64,000 bases of DNA from Acidovorax sp. HDW3 (GCF_011303755.1 NZ_CP049885.1:212001-276000), one strand, 5' to 3'; shown: positions 17,447 to 25,909, counted from the first letter of the stretch. The notes: a model not told the origin generated them from the letters alone. Numbers and translations are program-made.

Positions 17447-18970
17447 ATGAAAATTCGCGCCCAAATTGGCATGGTGCTGAACCTGGACAAGTGCATTGGC
17501 TGCCACACCTGTTCCGTCACCTGCAAAAACGTCTGGACCAGCCGTCCCGGCGTCGAGTACGCCTGGTTCAACAACGTTGAAACCAAGCCCGGCATCGGCT
17601 ACCCCAAGGAATGGGAGAACCAGGACAAGTGGAACGGCGGCTGGAGCCGCCTGGCCGACGGCTCCATCGTCCCACGCCAGGGTGGCAAGTGGAAGATGCT
17701 GATGAAGATCTTCGCCAACCCCAACCTGCCGCAGATCGACGACTACTACGAGCCCTTCACCTTCGACTACGACCACCTGCAGTCGGCGCCCGAGATGAAG
17801 GCCGCGCCCACCGCGCGCCCGCGCAGCCTGATCACGGGCCAGCGCATGGAAAAAATCGAGTGGGGCCCGAACTGGGAGGAAATCCTCGGCGGCGAGTTCT
17901 CCAAGCGCAGCGCCGACGTGAACTTCGAGCAGGTGCAGAAGGACATGTACGGCCAGTTCGAGAACACCTTCATGATGTACCTGCCGCGCCTGTGCGAGCA
18001 CTGCCTGAACCCGGCGTGCGTGGCATCGTGCCCCAGCGGCTCGATCTACAAGCGCGAGGAAGACGGCATCGTGCTGATCGACCAGGACAAGTGCCGGGGC
18101 TGGCGCATGTGCGTCTCGGGCTGCCCGTACAAGAAGATTTACTACAACTGGCAAACCGGCAAGGCCGAGAAGTGCATCTTCTGCTACCCGCGCATCGAAG
18201 CGGGCCAGCCGACGGTGTGCTCCGAGACCTGCGTCGGCCGCATCCGCTATCTGGGCGTGCTGCTGTACGACGCCGACCGCATCCAGGAAGCAGCCAGCGT
18301 GGAGCGCGACCGTGACCTGTACCAGGCGCAGCTCGACATCTTCCTTGACCCCAACGACCCGGCCGTCATCGCCCAGGCCAAGATCGACGGCATTCCCGAC
18401 AACTGGATGGAAGCGGCGCGCAACAGCCCGGTGTACAAGATGGCCGTCGATTGGAAGATCGCCCTGCCGCTGCACCCCGAGTACCGCACCCTGCCCATGG
18501 TCTGGTACGTGCCGCCGCTCTCGCCCATCCAGTCGGCGGCCAATGCCGGCCACCTGGGCGTGAACGGCGAAATCCCCGACGTCTCGCAGCTGCGCATTCC
18601 CGTACAGTACCTGGCCAACCTGCTCACCGCCGGTGACACCGGCCCGGTGGTGCGCGCCCTGGAGCGGATGCTGGCCATGCGCGCCTACCAGCGCGGCGTG
18701 CACGTCGATCAGGTGGAAAAGCTCGACCTGCTCAAGCAAGTGGGCCTGTCCAAGCACGACGTCGAGGACATGTACAAGGTCATGGCGATTGCCAACTACG
18801 AAGACCGCTTCGTCATCCCGTCCACGCACCGCGAATACGCCGAAAGTGCGTTTGACGTGCGCGGCGGCTGCGGCTTCTCGTTTGGCAACGGCTGCTCCGA
18901 CGGCGCCAGCGAGACCAGCATGTTCGGCGCCAAAAAGCGCCGCACCATCCCCATCAAGGCGACGGTGTAA
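17447..18970 (+). CDS. narH: Respiratory nitrate reductase beta subunit NarH
   Basis: Iron-sulphur electron-transfer subunit linking NarI haems to NarG. It is 507 aa, the usual size. Cysteine groups for three [4Fe-4S] and one [3Fe-4S] cluster are visible: CIGCHTCSVTCKNVW near the N-terminus, CEHCLNPACVASCPSGS, CRGWRMCVSGCP (the Trp replacing a Cys marks the 3Fe-4S site), and CIFCYPRIEAGQ followed by CSETCVGRIRYLG. It carries a good ribosome site (AGAAGGAGAA) 18 bp downstream of narG. The C-terminal GGCGFSFGNGCSDG is cysteine-bearing and glycine-rich. Confidence 0.97.
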   Translation: MKIRAQIGMVLNLDKCIGCHTCSVTCKNVWTSRPGVEYAWFNNVETKPGIGYPKEWENQDKWNGGWSRLADGSIVPRQGGKWKMLMKIFANPNLPQIDDYYEPFTFDYDHLQSAPEMKAAPTARPRSLITGQRMEKIEWGPNWEEILGGEFSKRSADVNFEQVQKDMYGQFENTFMMYLPRLCEHCLNPACVASCPSGSIYKREEDGIVLIDQDKCRGWRMCVSGCPYKKIYYNWQTGKAEKCIFCYPRIEAGQPTVCSETCVGRIRYLGVLLYDADRIQEAASVERDRDLYQAQLDIFLDPNDPAVIAQAKIDGIPDNWMEAARNSPVYKMAVDWKIALPLHPEYRTLPMVWYVPPLSPIQSAANAGHLGVNGEIPDVSQLRIPVQYLANLLTAGDTGPVVRALERMLAMRAYQRGVHVDQVEKLDLLKQVGLSKHDVEDMYKVMAIANYEDRFVIPSTHREYAESAFDVRGGCGFSFGNGCSDGASETSMFGAKKRRTIPIKATV

Positions 18971-18988
18971 GCGCAGCAGGGAACCGCT

Positions 18989-19690
18989 ATGTTCAAAAAA
19001 TCACAGCAATCCCTGCGGCTGACGCTGCGGGCCCTGGCCCATTTGCTGGGCTACCCCCACGCCGAGCTGCGTGCGCACATGCCCGCGCTCCTGGACGCAT
19101 TGCGCCTGGAGCAGGTGCTGCCCGAGGCGCGCATGGCCGAGATCGAGGCCCTGTGCCGCCAGCTGTGCGCACTCGACCCGATGGAGGCCGAGGCACGCTA
19201 CGTCGATACCTTCGACCGGGGCCGCCAGACCTCGCTGCACCTGTTCGAGCATGTGCACGGTGACTCGCGCGAGCGTGGCCCGGCGCTCATCGACCTGATG
19301 CAGACCTACGAGAAGGCTGGCCTGTACTTCGACGCCGATGAGCTGCCCGACCACCTGGGCGCGGTGCTGGAGTTCGCCTCCACCCAGCCGAGCGCCGTGG
19401 CGCGCGAGTTCCTGGGCGAGATGGCGCACATCCTGAACGCGCTGTTCACCGCCTTGGCGAACAAGGGCAATCCCTACGCCTGCGTCATCGCGGCCGTGCT
19501 CGAAGTGGCCGGCCAGCGCGTGCAGGCCGTGGCCATCACGCCCGAGCCCGACATGGACGAGGCCTGGGCCGAGCCCGAAGCCTTCGACGGCTGCGCCACC
19601 AAGGGCCAGAACCGCCCCGGCCAGCCCCAGCCCCTGCATTTCGTGCGCAACGCCGCATCCACCTCTTCTTCCCAAGGAGTCGCACCATGA
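18989..19690 (+). CDS. narJ: Nitrate reductase assembly chaperone NarJ
   Basis: Dedicated chaperone that holds the NarGH complex for molybdenum-cofactor insertion and docking to NarI; it is not part of the final enzyme. The 233-aa helical protein shows LAHLLGYPHAELR, the family motif YVDTFDRGRQTSLHLFEHVH and GDSRERGPALIDL. The C-terminal tail after about residue 190 is low-complexity and probably disordered. Its stop overlaps the narI start by 4 bp, indicating translational coupling. Confidence 0.95.
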   Translation: MFKKSQQSLRLTLRALAHLLGYPHAELRAHMPALLDALRLEQVLPEARMAEIEALCRQLCALDPMEAEARYVDTFDRGRQTSLHLFEHVHGDSRERGPALIDLMQTYEKAGLYFDADELPDHLGAVLEFASTQPSAVAREFLGEMAHILNALFTALANKGNPYACVIAAVLEVAGQRVQAVAITPEPDMDEAWAEPEAFDGCATKGQNRPGQPQPLHFVRNAASTSSSQGVAP

Positions 19691-20415
19691 CCGCCTGGAT
19701 CGACCACTTTCTGTTCGGCCTGTATCCCTACATCTGCCTGGCCGTGTTCTTCATCGGCAGCTGGGCGCGCTTTGACCGCGACCAGTACACCTGGAAGAGC
19801 GACTCGTCGCAGCTTCTGCGCCGGGGCAGCCTGCGCTGGGGCAGCAACCTGTTCCACGTCGGGGTGCTGTTCCTGTTCTTTGGCCACAGCGCCGGTATGT
19901 TGACACCGCACTTCGTGTACGAGCACTTTCTGAGCGCTGGCAACAAGCAGATCATGGCCATGGTCAGCGGCGGCATTGCCGGCACGATGGCCTTCATCGG
20001 CGTCTCCATGCTGCTGCACCGCCGCCTGTCGGACGACCGCATCCGCGCCACCAGCAAAACCAGCGACATCCTGTTGCTGTGGGTGTTGTGGGTGCAGCTG
20101 GCCCTGGGCCTGGCCACCATCCCGCTGTCGGCGCAGCACCTGGACGGCTCGGTCATGATGCAGCTCGCCGGCTGGGCGCAGTCCATCGTCACCTTCCAGA
20201 GCAACGCCGTCGAGGTACTGGGCCAGGTTGGCTGGGTCTTCAAGGCGCACATGGTGCTGGGCATGACGGTGTTCCTGATCTTCCCGTTCACCCGCCTGGT
20301 GCACGTGTGGAGCGGCTTTGGCACCCTGGCCTACATCGTGCGCCCCTACCAGCTGGTGCGCGCGCGCCGCATGAACTTGCCGGCGGGCCACAACCAGCCC
20401 AACCGTACGCTCTGA
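19687..20415 (+). CDS. narI: Respiratory nitrate reductase gamma subunit NarI
   Basis: Cytochrome b membrane anchor that oxidises quinol and passes electrons through two b haems to NarH. The 242-aa protein has about five membrane helices. Candidate haem-ligand histidines lie in NLFHVGVLFLFFGHSAG and, near the C-terminus, KAHMVLGMTVFLIFPFTRLV, as in the family. It overlaps narJ by 4 bp. A strong hairpin terminator starts 12 bp after the stop, marking the end of the core nar transcript. Confidence 0.96.
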   Translation: MTAWIDHFLFGLYPYICLAVFFIGSWARFDRDQYTWKSDSSQLLRRGSLRWGSNLFHVGVLFLFFGHSAGMLTPHFVYEHFLSAGNKQIMAMVSGGIAGTMAFIGVSMLLHRRLSDDRIRATSKTSDILLLWVLWVQLALGLATIPLSAQHLDGSVMMQLAGWAQSIVTFQSNAVEVLGQVGWVFKAHMVLGMTVFLIFPFTRLVHVWSGFGTLAYIVRPYQLVRARRMNLPAGHNQPNRTL

Positions 20416-20426
20416 AAATGAGAGCG

Positions 20427-20467
20427 CCTCACGCTTGCCTGGCAAGCGTGAGGGCCGGTTTTTATTC
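20427..20467 (+). terminator. Intrinsic terminator after narI
   Basis: Perfect 13-bp arms CCTCACGCTTGCC / GGCAAGCGTGAGG (20427-20439 and 20441-20453) around a single T are followed by GCCGG and a T-rich run. The hairpin core GCTTGCCTGGCAAGC resembles the stem of the dispersed repeat, but the flanks do not match. Confidence 0.85.
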
Positions 20468-20513
20468 TTAAAGCCGCCCCGCCTGGGGCGGCGCATCAGA
20501 CAGGAATTTCCCC

Positions 20514-21329
20514 ATGAGCTCCACCTGTGGCACCTCCTCTTGCGGCTGCGCCTCCGAGGCCGCCGCTGCGCCGGTGGCGCGCGTTAACGGCGTGGCCCTG
20601 CACGCCAGCGGCGTCCAGCTGCCGGCCGAACACCTGCGCCAGCGCGCCTGCACCGAGCTGCTGCGCCAAGAAGCGCAGCGCCAGGGCCTGCTCGCCGCCG
20701 ACGACGCCCCTGATTTGGAAGGCGCCACCAGCGCCGCCGCCAGCGCCGCGATTGAACAACTGCTTGAAACCGCCCTGAGCGTGCCCGAGCCGACCGAAGA
20801 GGCCTGCCGCCGCTACCACGCGGCCCACCCCACGCTCGGCGGCCAGGGCGAGCGCGTGCAGCTGCGCCACGTGCTGTTTGCCGTCACCCCCGGGGTCGAT
20901 GTGCAACTGCTGCGCCAGCGCGCCGAGAGCGTGCTGCTCGACGTGCGCTGCGCCGACGATGGCGGCGCGCGCTTTGCCCAGGCCGCGCGCCAATGGTCGA
21001 ACTGCCCCAGCGGCCAGGAGGGCGGCGAATTGGGCTGGCTGCGCCAGGAAGACTGCGCGCCCGAGTTTGCGCGCGACGTGTTCGGTACGCAGGAAATCGG
21101 CGTGCTCTCGCGCCTGGTGCACAGCCGCTTTGGTCTGCACGTGGTCGAAGTCTGCGCGCGCGAGCCCGGCCAGGAGCTGCCGTTCGAGCAGGTGCGCGCC
21201 AGTGTCGCCCTGGTGCTGCGCCAGCAGACCTGGGTCAACGCCCTGCGCCAGTACCTGCAGCTGCTCGCCGGCCAGGCCGAGATTGAAGGCGTGCAGCTCG
21301 ACGCCGCCGACAGCCCCCTGGTGCAATAG
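20514..21329 (+). CDS. Parvulin-type peptidyl-prolyl isomerase in nar cluster
   Basis: A 271-aa PpiC/NifM-like protein, probably assisting folding of nitrate reductase or a partner. The parvulin domain starts at about residue 115 (RVQLRHVLFAVTPGVD) and contains AQAARQWSNCPSGQEGGELG and RDVFGTQEIGVLSRLVHSRF, followed by GLHVVEV, the usual parvulin strand pattern. The N-terminus MSSTCGTSSCGCAS is rich in cysteine and could bind metal or a cluster. There is no signal peptide, so it acts in the cytoplasm like NarJ. A parvulin gene directly after narI is common in denitrifying beta-proteobacteria. Ribosome site AGGAA precedes the ATG. A terminator lies between it and narI, so it may have its own promoter or be read through. 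Confidence 0.85.
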   Translation: MSSTCGTSSCGCASEAAAAPVARVNGVALHASGVQLPAEHLRQRACTELLRQEAQRQGLLAADDAPDLEGATSAAASAAIEQLLETALSVPEPTEEACRRYHAAHPTLGGQGERVQLRHVLFAVTPGVDVQLLRQRAESVLLDVRCADDGGARFAQAARQWSNCPSGQEGGELGWLRQEDCAPEFARDVFGTQEIGVLSRLVHSRFGLHVVEVCAREPGQELPFEQVRASVALVLRQQTWVNALRQYLQLLAGQAEIEGVQLDAADSPLVQ

Positions 21330-21356
21330 CGCCGCATGATGGAGGAAAGCACCCAG

Positions 21357-22040
21357 ATGCCCGACGACGAACTGCTGCAACGCCTGCGCCGCTTCCATCT
21401 GGATGCCTACCCCCAGTACCGCGAACGCTTTCAGGAACTGGTCGATGGCGGCCAGCACCCGACGACGCTGTTCATCGGCTGCTCCGACTCGCGCCTCGTG
21501 CCCTATCTGCTGACCGGGGCGCAGCCCGGTGAGCTGTTTCTGGTGCGCAACGTCGGCGCCTTCGTGCCGCCCTACGACGGCTCGCACGGCCACCACGGCA
21601 CGACGGCGGCCATCGAGTACGCCGTGCTCACGCTGCGGGTGCAGCGCATCGTCGTCTGCGGCCACAGCCACTGCGGCGCCATCAATGCCCTGTATGGCGA
21701 CATCGGCCCCGAGGCGCCCAACCTGCAGCGCTGGCTCGACCTCGGGCGCGAGGCCGTGCTGCCCATGCAGCCCTGCCCCGAGGTGCTGCACCGCACCGAG
21801 CAGCGCGCCATCGTGCTGCAGCTCGAACGCCTGATGGACTACCCCATGGTGCGTGCCGGCGTCGAGGCCGGGCGCATCGCCCTGCACGGCTGGCACTACG
21901 TCATCGAGGAGGGCGAGGTCTATGTGTTCGACGTTGCCACGGGCAGCTTCGTCGCCGCCTCGCACAGCGCCGGGCCGCCGCCGAGCGATATGCCCTACGT
22001 CGAACACGATGGCCAGGTGCTGGGCGACTGGGTGCTTTGA
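21357..22040 (+). CDS. can: Beta-class carbonic anhydrase
   Basis: Zinc enzyme converting CO2 and bicarbonate in the cytoplasm. The 227-aa product has the beta-CA zinc ligands in FIGCSDSRLVPY (Cys plus the Asp-Arg dyad) and CGHSHCGAINALYG (His and Cys), with FLVRNVGAFVPP between them. The start at 21357 follows GGAGG at 21341-21345; an in-frame ATG at 21336 would lie upstream of that ribosome site and is less likely. It lies 27 bp after the parvulin gene and is probably cotranscribed with it. It is unrelated in sequence to the putative delta-CA near narL. Confidence 0.93.
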   Translation: MPDDELLQRLRRFHLDAYPQYRERFQELVDGGQHPTTLFIGCSDSRLVPYLLTGAQPGELFLVRNVGAFVPPYDGSHGHHGTTAAIEYAVLTLRVQRIVVCGHSHCGAINALYGDIGPEAPNLQRWLDLGREAVLPMQPCPEVLHRTEQRAIVLQLERLMDYPMVRAGVEAGRIALHGWHYVIEEGEVYVFDVATGSFVAASHSAGPPPSDMPYVEHDGQVLGDWVL

Positions 22041-22089
22041 CCAGGGCCGGCTTGCGGGTTTTCGGCCCGATATGGCGGCATTTTTTCAA

Positions 22090-22150
22090 GGCAAAAAATG
22101 GCCTCCAGCGCTTTATGAATAAGCGCTCATAGCTATATTTTTAATAGTAA
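22090..22150 (+). repeat. Dispersed palindromic repeat, copy 4
   Basis: Forward copy: GGCAAAAAATGGCCTCCAGC, then a GCGCTTTATGAATAAGCGC stem, then TCATAGCTATATTTTTAATAGTAA. It sits in the gap between can and nrdJ, about 50 bp after the can stop. Confidence 0.85.
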
Positions 22151-22332
22151 TCGGCTGGTGCTTGAGTCTGTGCCGTGCTGGGGCTGGCGTTAAAATCCGC
22201 GCCCTTATCTCGTCCTGCCGTGCGTGCTGCCTCTGGCCCATGCTGGCCCTGTTGCAGGGGCGCGCCGGCCTTCAGGACACCTCTTTCCCCGTCCCATTTT
22301 TCTGCGTGCACCGCCCTTGGTGCGCGCCCCGT

Positions 22333-22346
22333 CGATAGCGCTATCG
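22333..22346. promoter_or_regulatory. 14-bp perfect palindrome in nrdJ leader
   Basis: CGATAGCGCTATCG is a perfect palindrome ending 17 bp before the nrdJ ATG, next to the AAAGGAA ribosome site. It could be an operator or a leader hairpin. It does not match the NrdR-box pattern I know. Confidence 0.4.
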
Positions 22347-22363
22347 CAAAGGAATTGACCGCC

Positions 22364-24820
22364 ATGAAACGCAAGCCCCAGGCTGCCCCGCAAGACAGCA
22401 TCACCGAGCAACCCATCAGCCTGGACGTTTTGCGAGAGAAATACCTCAAGGCCGGCGAAACGGATGCCCAGCAGCTCTACGCCCGCGTTGCGCGCGCCCT
22501 GGCCTCGGCCGAGAAAGCGGAGCAGCGCCAGGCGTGGGAGGAAAAATTCCTCGCCAACCTGCGCGCCGGCGCCATCGGCGCGGGCCGCATCATGAGCGCC
22601 GCCGGCACCGACATCCAGGCCACCCTCATCAACTGCTTCGTGCAGCCCGTGGGCGACTGCATTCAGGGCGTGGACGACGCCGGCTACCCCGGCATCTATG
22701 AAGCCCTGCGCGAAGCCGCCGAGACCATGCGCCGGGGCGGCGGTGTGGGCTACGATTTTTCGCGCATCCGCCCGCGCGGCGCGCGCGTGCGCGCCACCGG
22801 CTCGCTGGCCTCCGGGCCGTGCAGCTACATCAATGTCTTTGACCAGTCCTGCGCCACGGTCGAGAGCGCCGGCGCGCGCCGGGGTGCGCAGATGGGCGTG
22901 CTGCGCATCGACCACCCGGACGTGCTCGACTTCATCACCGCCAAGCGCACCCCTGGGCGCTGGAACAACTTCAACGTCTCCGTCGGCGTGAGCGACGAAT
23001 TCATGCAGGCCGTGGTCGATGACGCCGACTGGGCGCTGGTGCACCACGCCGAGCCCGGCGCCGAACTGATCGCCGCCGGCGCCAGCCAGCGCGCCGATGG
23101 CCAGTGGATTTACGAGCGCGTGCCGGCGCGCAAGCTCTGGGACACCATCATGCAGTCGGCCTACGACTTTGCCGAGCCCGGCATCTTGTTCCTGGGCCGC
23201 ATCAACGCCGACAACAACCTGCACTACTGCGAAACCATCAGCGCCACCAACCCCTGCGGCGAGCAGCCGCTGCCGCCCTACGGCTGCTGCGACCTCGGGC
23301 CCATCATCCTGACGAATTTCGTGCGCCAGCCCTTTGGCCTGGCGGGTGCGCCGGCGTTTGATTTCGACGCCTTCGAGCAGGTCGTGGCGACGCAGGTGCG
23401 CGCGCTCGACAATGTGCTCGACGTGACGTACTGGCCGCTGCAGCAGCAGCGCGACGAATCGGCCGCCAAGCGCCGCATCGGCGTCGGCTTTACCGGCATG
23501 GGCAACGCCCTGGCCATGCTCTGCCTGCGCTACGACGCGCCCGAAGGCCGCGCCATGGCGGCGCAGATCGCCGAGCGGATGCGCAACGCCGCCTACCGCG
23601 CCTCGGTCGCGCTGGCGCAGGAAAAGGGCGTGTTCCCCAAGTTCGACGCCGATGGTTACCTGGCGCCGGGCACCTTCGCCAGCCGCCTGCCCCAAGACAT
23701 CCAGGACGCCATCCGCCAGCACGGCATTCGCAACAGCCACCTGCTGTCGGTCGCGCCCACGGGCACCGTCAGCCTGGCCTTTGCCGACAACGCCTCCAAC
23801 GGCATCGAGCCGCCGTTCTCCTGGACCTACACGCGCCGCAAGCGCGAGGCCGACGGCAGCAAGAGCGAGTACCAGGTCGAAGACCACGCCTGGCGCCTGT
23901 ACCGCCAGCTCGGCGGCGACGTGAACCAGCTGCCCGACTACTTCGTCTGCGCGCTGCAGATGTCGGCGGCCGACCACGTCGCCATGATGGAGGCGGTGCA
24001 GCCCTTTGTGGACACCTCGATCTCCAAGACCGTGAACGTGCCCGCCGACTACCCCTACGAGGACTTCAAAAACCTCTACCTGCAAGCCTGGCAGGCGCGC
24101 CTCAAGGGCTTGGCCACCTACCGCCCGAACAGCATCCTGGGCGCCGTGCTCGAAGCCACGCCTGCGCCGGCTGCCGCGCCAGCGTCCGCCGCAGCGGCGG
24201 AGCCGGTTCCCGTCGTTGAGGCCCCCATCGACCCCATGCGCGTGGTGATTGAAAGCCGCCCCAAGGGTGGCCTGGATGCTGTGGCCGAGAAGATCGAATA
24301 CTGGACGCAGGACGGCCTGCAGCGCCTGTACCTCATCGTCTCCTTCCTGCCTGTGCCCACCGGCGTGGGCGCGCACACGGTGGACCGCGCCATCGAGTTC
24401 TTCATGCCCGTGGGCCAGAACAACGAGTCGCAGCAGTGGATCACGTCGAGTATGCGGCTCTTGTCGCTGGCCGCGCGCGGCGGCTTTCTGGAGCGTGCCC
24501 TGTCGGACATGCGCAAAGTTGCCTGGGACCGGGGCCCGGTGCGCCTGGGCACCTACGAAAAACCCGACGGCACGCGCGTGCCGCTGTGGCACGACTCGGA
24601 AGTCGCCGCCGTGGCCTACGCCATCCAGGCCATCCTGGCGCGCCGCCAGCAAGACCCGGTGCAGCAAAGCCTGCCCCTGGGCGAGCCCGAGCAGGACGCA
24701 GGCGACAACCCCCCGCCCATGGCCGGCAAAAAATGCCCCGAATGCGGTGCCTACGCCATGATCCGCAAGGACGGCTGCGACTACTGCACGCAGTGCGGCC
24801 ACATGGGCTCGTGCGGCTGA
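22364..24820 (+). CDS. nrdJ: Adenosylcobalamin-dependent (class II) ribonucleotide reductase NrdJ
   Basis: Reduces ribonucleotides to deoxyribonucleotides using a coenzyme-B12 radical, so it works with or without oxygen. It is 818 aa. TLINCFVQPVGDCIQG, RGGGVGYDFSRIRPRGARV, NPCGEQPLPPYGCCDLG (active-site cysteine and Asn/Glu region) and LLSVAPTGTVSLAFADNASN are diagnostic. The C-terminus CPECGAYAMIRKDGCDYCTQ with CGHMGSCG is a cysteine-rich tail that probably re-reduces the active site and binds zinc. An Ala/Pro-rich linker lies at about 600-625. ATG 22364, after AAAGGAA, matches the start of conservation; the open frame to 22175 upstream is not coding. It suits an organism that respires nitrate without oxygen. 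Confidence 0.95.
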   Translation: MKRKPQAAPQDSITEQPISLDVLREKYLKAGETDAQQLYARVARALASAEKAEQRQAWEEKFLANLRAGAIGAGRIMSAAGTDIQATLINCFVQPVGDCIQGVDDAGYPGIYEALREAAETMRRGGGVGYDFSRIRPRGARVRATGSLASGPCSYINVFDQSCATVESAGARRGAQMGVLRIDHPDVLDFITAKRTPGRWNNFNVSVGVSDEFMQAVVDDADWALVHHAEPGAELIAAGASQRADGQWIYERVPARKLWDTIMQSAYDFAEPGILFLGRINADNNLHYCETISATNPCGEQPLPPYGCCDLGPIILTNFVRQPFGLAGAPAFDFDAFEQVVATQVRALDNVLDVTYWPLQQQRDESAAKRRIGVGFTGMGNALAMLCLRYDAPEGRAMAAQIAERMRNAAYRASVALAQEKGVFPKFDADGYLAPGTFASRLPQDIQDAIRQHGIRNSHLLSVAPTGTVSLAFADNASNGIEPPFSWTYTRRKREADGSKSEYQVEDHAWRLYRQLGGDVNQLPDYFVCALQMSAADHVAMMEAVQPFVDTSISKTVNVPADYPYEDFKNLYLQAWQARLKGLATYRPNSILGAVLEATPAPAAAPASAAAAEPVPVVEAPIDPMRVVIESRPKGGLDAVAEKIEYWTQDGLQRLYLIVSFLPVPTGVGAHTVDRAIEFFMPVGQNNESQQWITSSMRLLSLAARGGFLERALSDMRKVAWDRGPVRLGTYEKPDGTRVPLWHDSEVAAVAYAIQAILARRQQDPVQQSLPLGEPEQDAGDNPPPMAGKKCPECGAYAMIRKDGCDYCTQCGHMGSCG

Positions 24821-24823
24821 TTT

Positions 24824-24877
24824 TGAGCAAAATATGCTGCTGGCGCTTGCTGAATAAGCGCGAGTAGCTATTAAAAA
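24824..24877 (+). repeat. Dispersed palindromic repeat, copy 5
   Basis: Forward copy after nrdJ: TGCTGCTGGCGCTTGCTGAA, then TAAGCGCGAGTAGCTATTAA. It runs straight into the ATG of the following nitroreductase gene (ATTAAAAATGGAG), so the repeat forms that gene's immediate upstream sequence. Confidence 0.85.
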
Positions 24878-25488
24878 TGGAGCAAAAACACCTCGCCACC
24901 CTGCTCGCTGCGCGCCAGACCATCCTGCCCAAGCGCCTGGTGGCGCCGGGGCCGGATGCGCAGCAGCTCGCCGCCTTGCTCGGCGCTGCCGCGCACGCGC
25001 CCGACCACGGCTGCCTGCTGCCCTGGCGCCTGGTGCGGGTGCCGCCTGCGGCGCGCGCCGCCCTGGGCGCGGCCTTTGCCCAGGCGCTGGCCGAGCGCGA
25101 TCCAGGGGCCACGCCGGAGCAGCGGGCGCAGGCGCGCGAGAAGGCCGAGCGCGCGCCGCTGCTGCTGTTGCTGGTGGTCGATGGCGCCTGCGGCGACCCC
25201 GCCATTCCCTGGGATGAACGCGTACTCTCTGCCGGCTGCGCGGTGCAAAACATTCTGCTCACCGCCACGGCGCAGGGCTTTGGCTCGGCCCTCACCAGCG
25301 GCAAGGCGCTGCAGTCGGCGCCGCTGCGCACGCTGCTGGGTCTGGCGCCGGGCCAGCAGGCGCTGTGCTGCATCAGCATCGGCACGGTGCAGTCGCGCAA
25401 GGCCGCGCGCCTGCGCCCGGCGGCGGCGGATTATGTGGTCACCCTGGTTCCCGGCAAGGGTATGCAGCCCGGGTGGGACAATGCGTGA
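24877..25488 (+). CDS. Nitroreductase-family flavoprotein
   Basis: FMN-dependent NAD(P)H reductase family, 203 aa. N-terminal RQTILPKRLVAPGPD, AAHAPDHGCLLPWRLVRV and the C-terminal half (SAGCAVQNILLTATAQGFGS, TSGKAL, QALCCISIGTVQ) match the small YdjA-like nitroreductases. The substrate cannot be read from sequence. The start at 24877 lies at the end of a repeat copy and no classical ribosome site precedes it, so translation may be weak or leader-dependent. It is followed after 2 bp by a small conserved gene and then a hemerythrin-like gene, probably one operon. Confidence 0.82.
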   Translation: MEQKHLATLLAARQTILPKRLVAPGPDAQQLAALLGAAAHAPDHGCLLPWRLVRVPPAARAALGAAFAQALAERDPGATPEQRAQAREKAERAPLLLLLVVDGACGDPAIPWDERVLSAGCAVQNILLTATAQGFGSALTSGKALQSAPLRTLLGLAPGQQALCCISIGTVQSRKAARLRPAAADYVVTLVPGKGMQPGWDNA

Positions 25489-25490
25489 CC

Positions 25491-25904
25491 ATGGAAATTC
25501 AGCACTTTGACGATCTGCTCGCCGCCGCGCGAGCGCAAGCACAACCGCAGCGCCTGTTGATGGTGTTTGTCGCCACCGAACTGCCCGAGGACGCCAGCGC
25601 CGAACAGCGCGCGCGCTTTGCCCAGGGCGAGGGCGGGGCGCTGGTGCCGCTGATGTGCGTTGATAAAACCCCCGAAGAGCTCGACTCGTTTGCCACCTTG
25701 CTGGCCGAGTCGCAGCAGTTCGAGCTGCCCTACCAGCCCTGGCGCCTGGTGTTCACCGCCGCCCTGTCGGGCAGCAACGGCCAGGCGCCGACGAGCGAAG
25801 ACGCCGAGTCGCCGCTCGAACGCATGGTCGAGTCGGTCAAGCTCGGCATGTTTGGCAACCTGCTGCCCTTTGACCGCCAGGGCCAGCCGGTGCACTTTGG
25901 CTGA
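25491..25904 (+). CDS. Conserved hypothetical protein (137 aa) after nitroreductase
   Basis: A small cytoplasmic protein I recall from many Comamonadaceae, sometimes mislabelled as a ribonucleotide reductase subunit. Visible conserved stretches are MVFVATELPEDASAEQRARF, GALVPLMCVDKTPEEL and NLLPFDRQGQPVHFG. It has no membrane helix, signal peptide or catalytic motif. The ATG at 25491 comes 2 bp after the nitroreductase stop, and the HHE gene starts 5 bp after its stop, so the three form an operon. The function is unknown. Confidence 0.75.
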   Translation: MEIQHFDDLLAAARAQAQPQRLLMVFVATELPEDASAEQRARFAQGEGGALVPLMCVDKTPEELDSFATLLAESQQFELPYQPWRLVFTAALSGSNGQAPTSEDAESPLERMVESVKLGMFGNLLPFDRQGQPVHFG

Positions 25905-25909
25905 ACGCC

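Larger units (their letters stand above)
22041..22363 (+). promoter_or_regulatory. Intergenic region before nrdJ
   Basis: This 323-bp gap has no gene. It holds a dispersed-repeat copy (22090-22150), a TAAAAT hexamer at 22191-22196 that could be a -10 element (no good -35 seen), and a perfect 14-bp palindrome just before the nrdJ ribosome site. I could not recognise a cobalamin riboswitch in it. Confidence 0.4.

Noticed and set aside
12077-18829. A 2250-codon open frame on the minus strand across narK2, narG and narH
   Set aside because: It is antisense to well-supported genes, has no domain, is rich in His/Val/Gly/Arg as expected for the antisense of GC-rich codons, and has no ribosome site. 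It reflects third-position GC bias.
20427-20453. Hairpin after narI as another dispersed-repeat copy
   Set aside because: The stem shares GCTTGCCTGGCAAGC but the flanking GGCTCTAGCGC and CAGCTATCAAAA parts are absent; it is a normal terminator.
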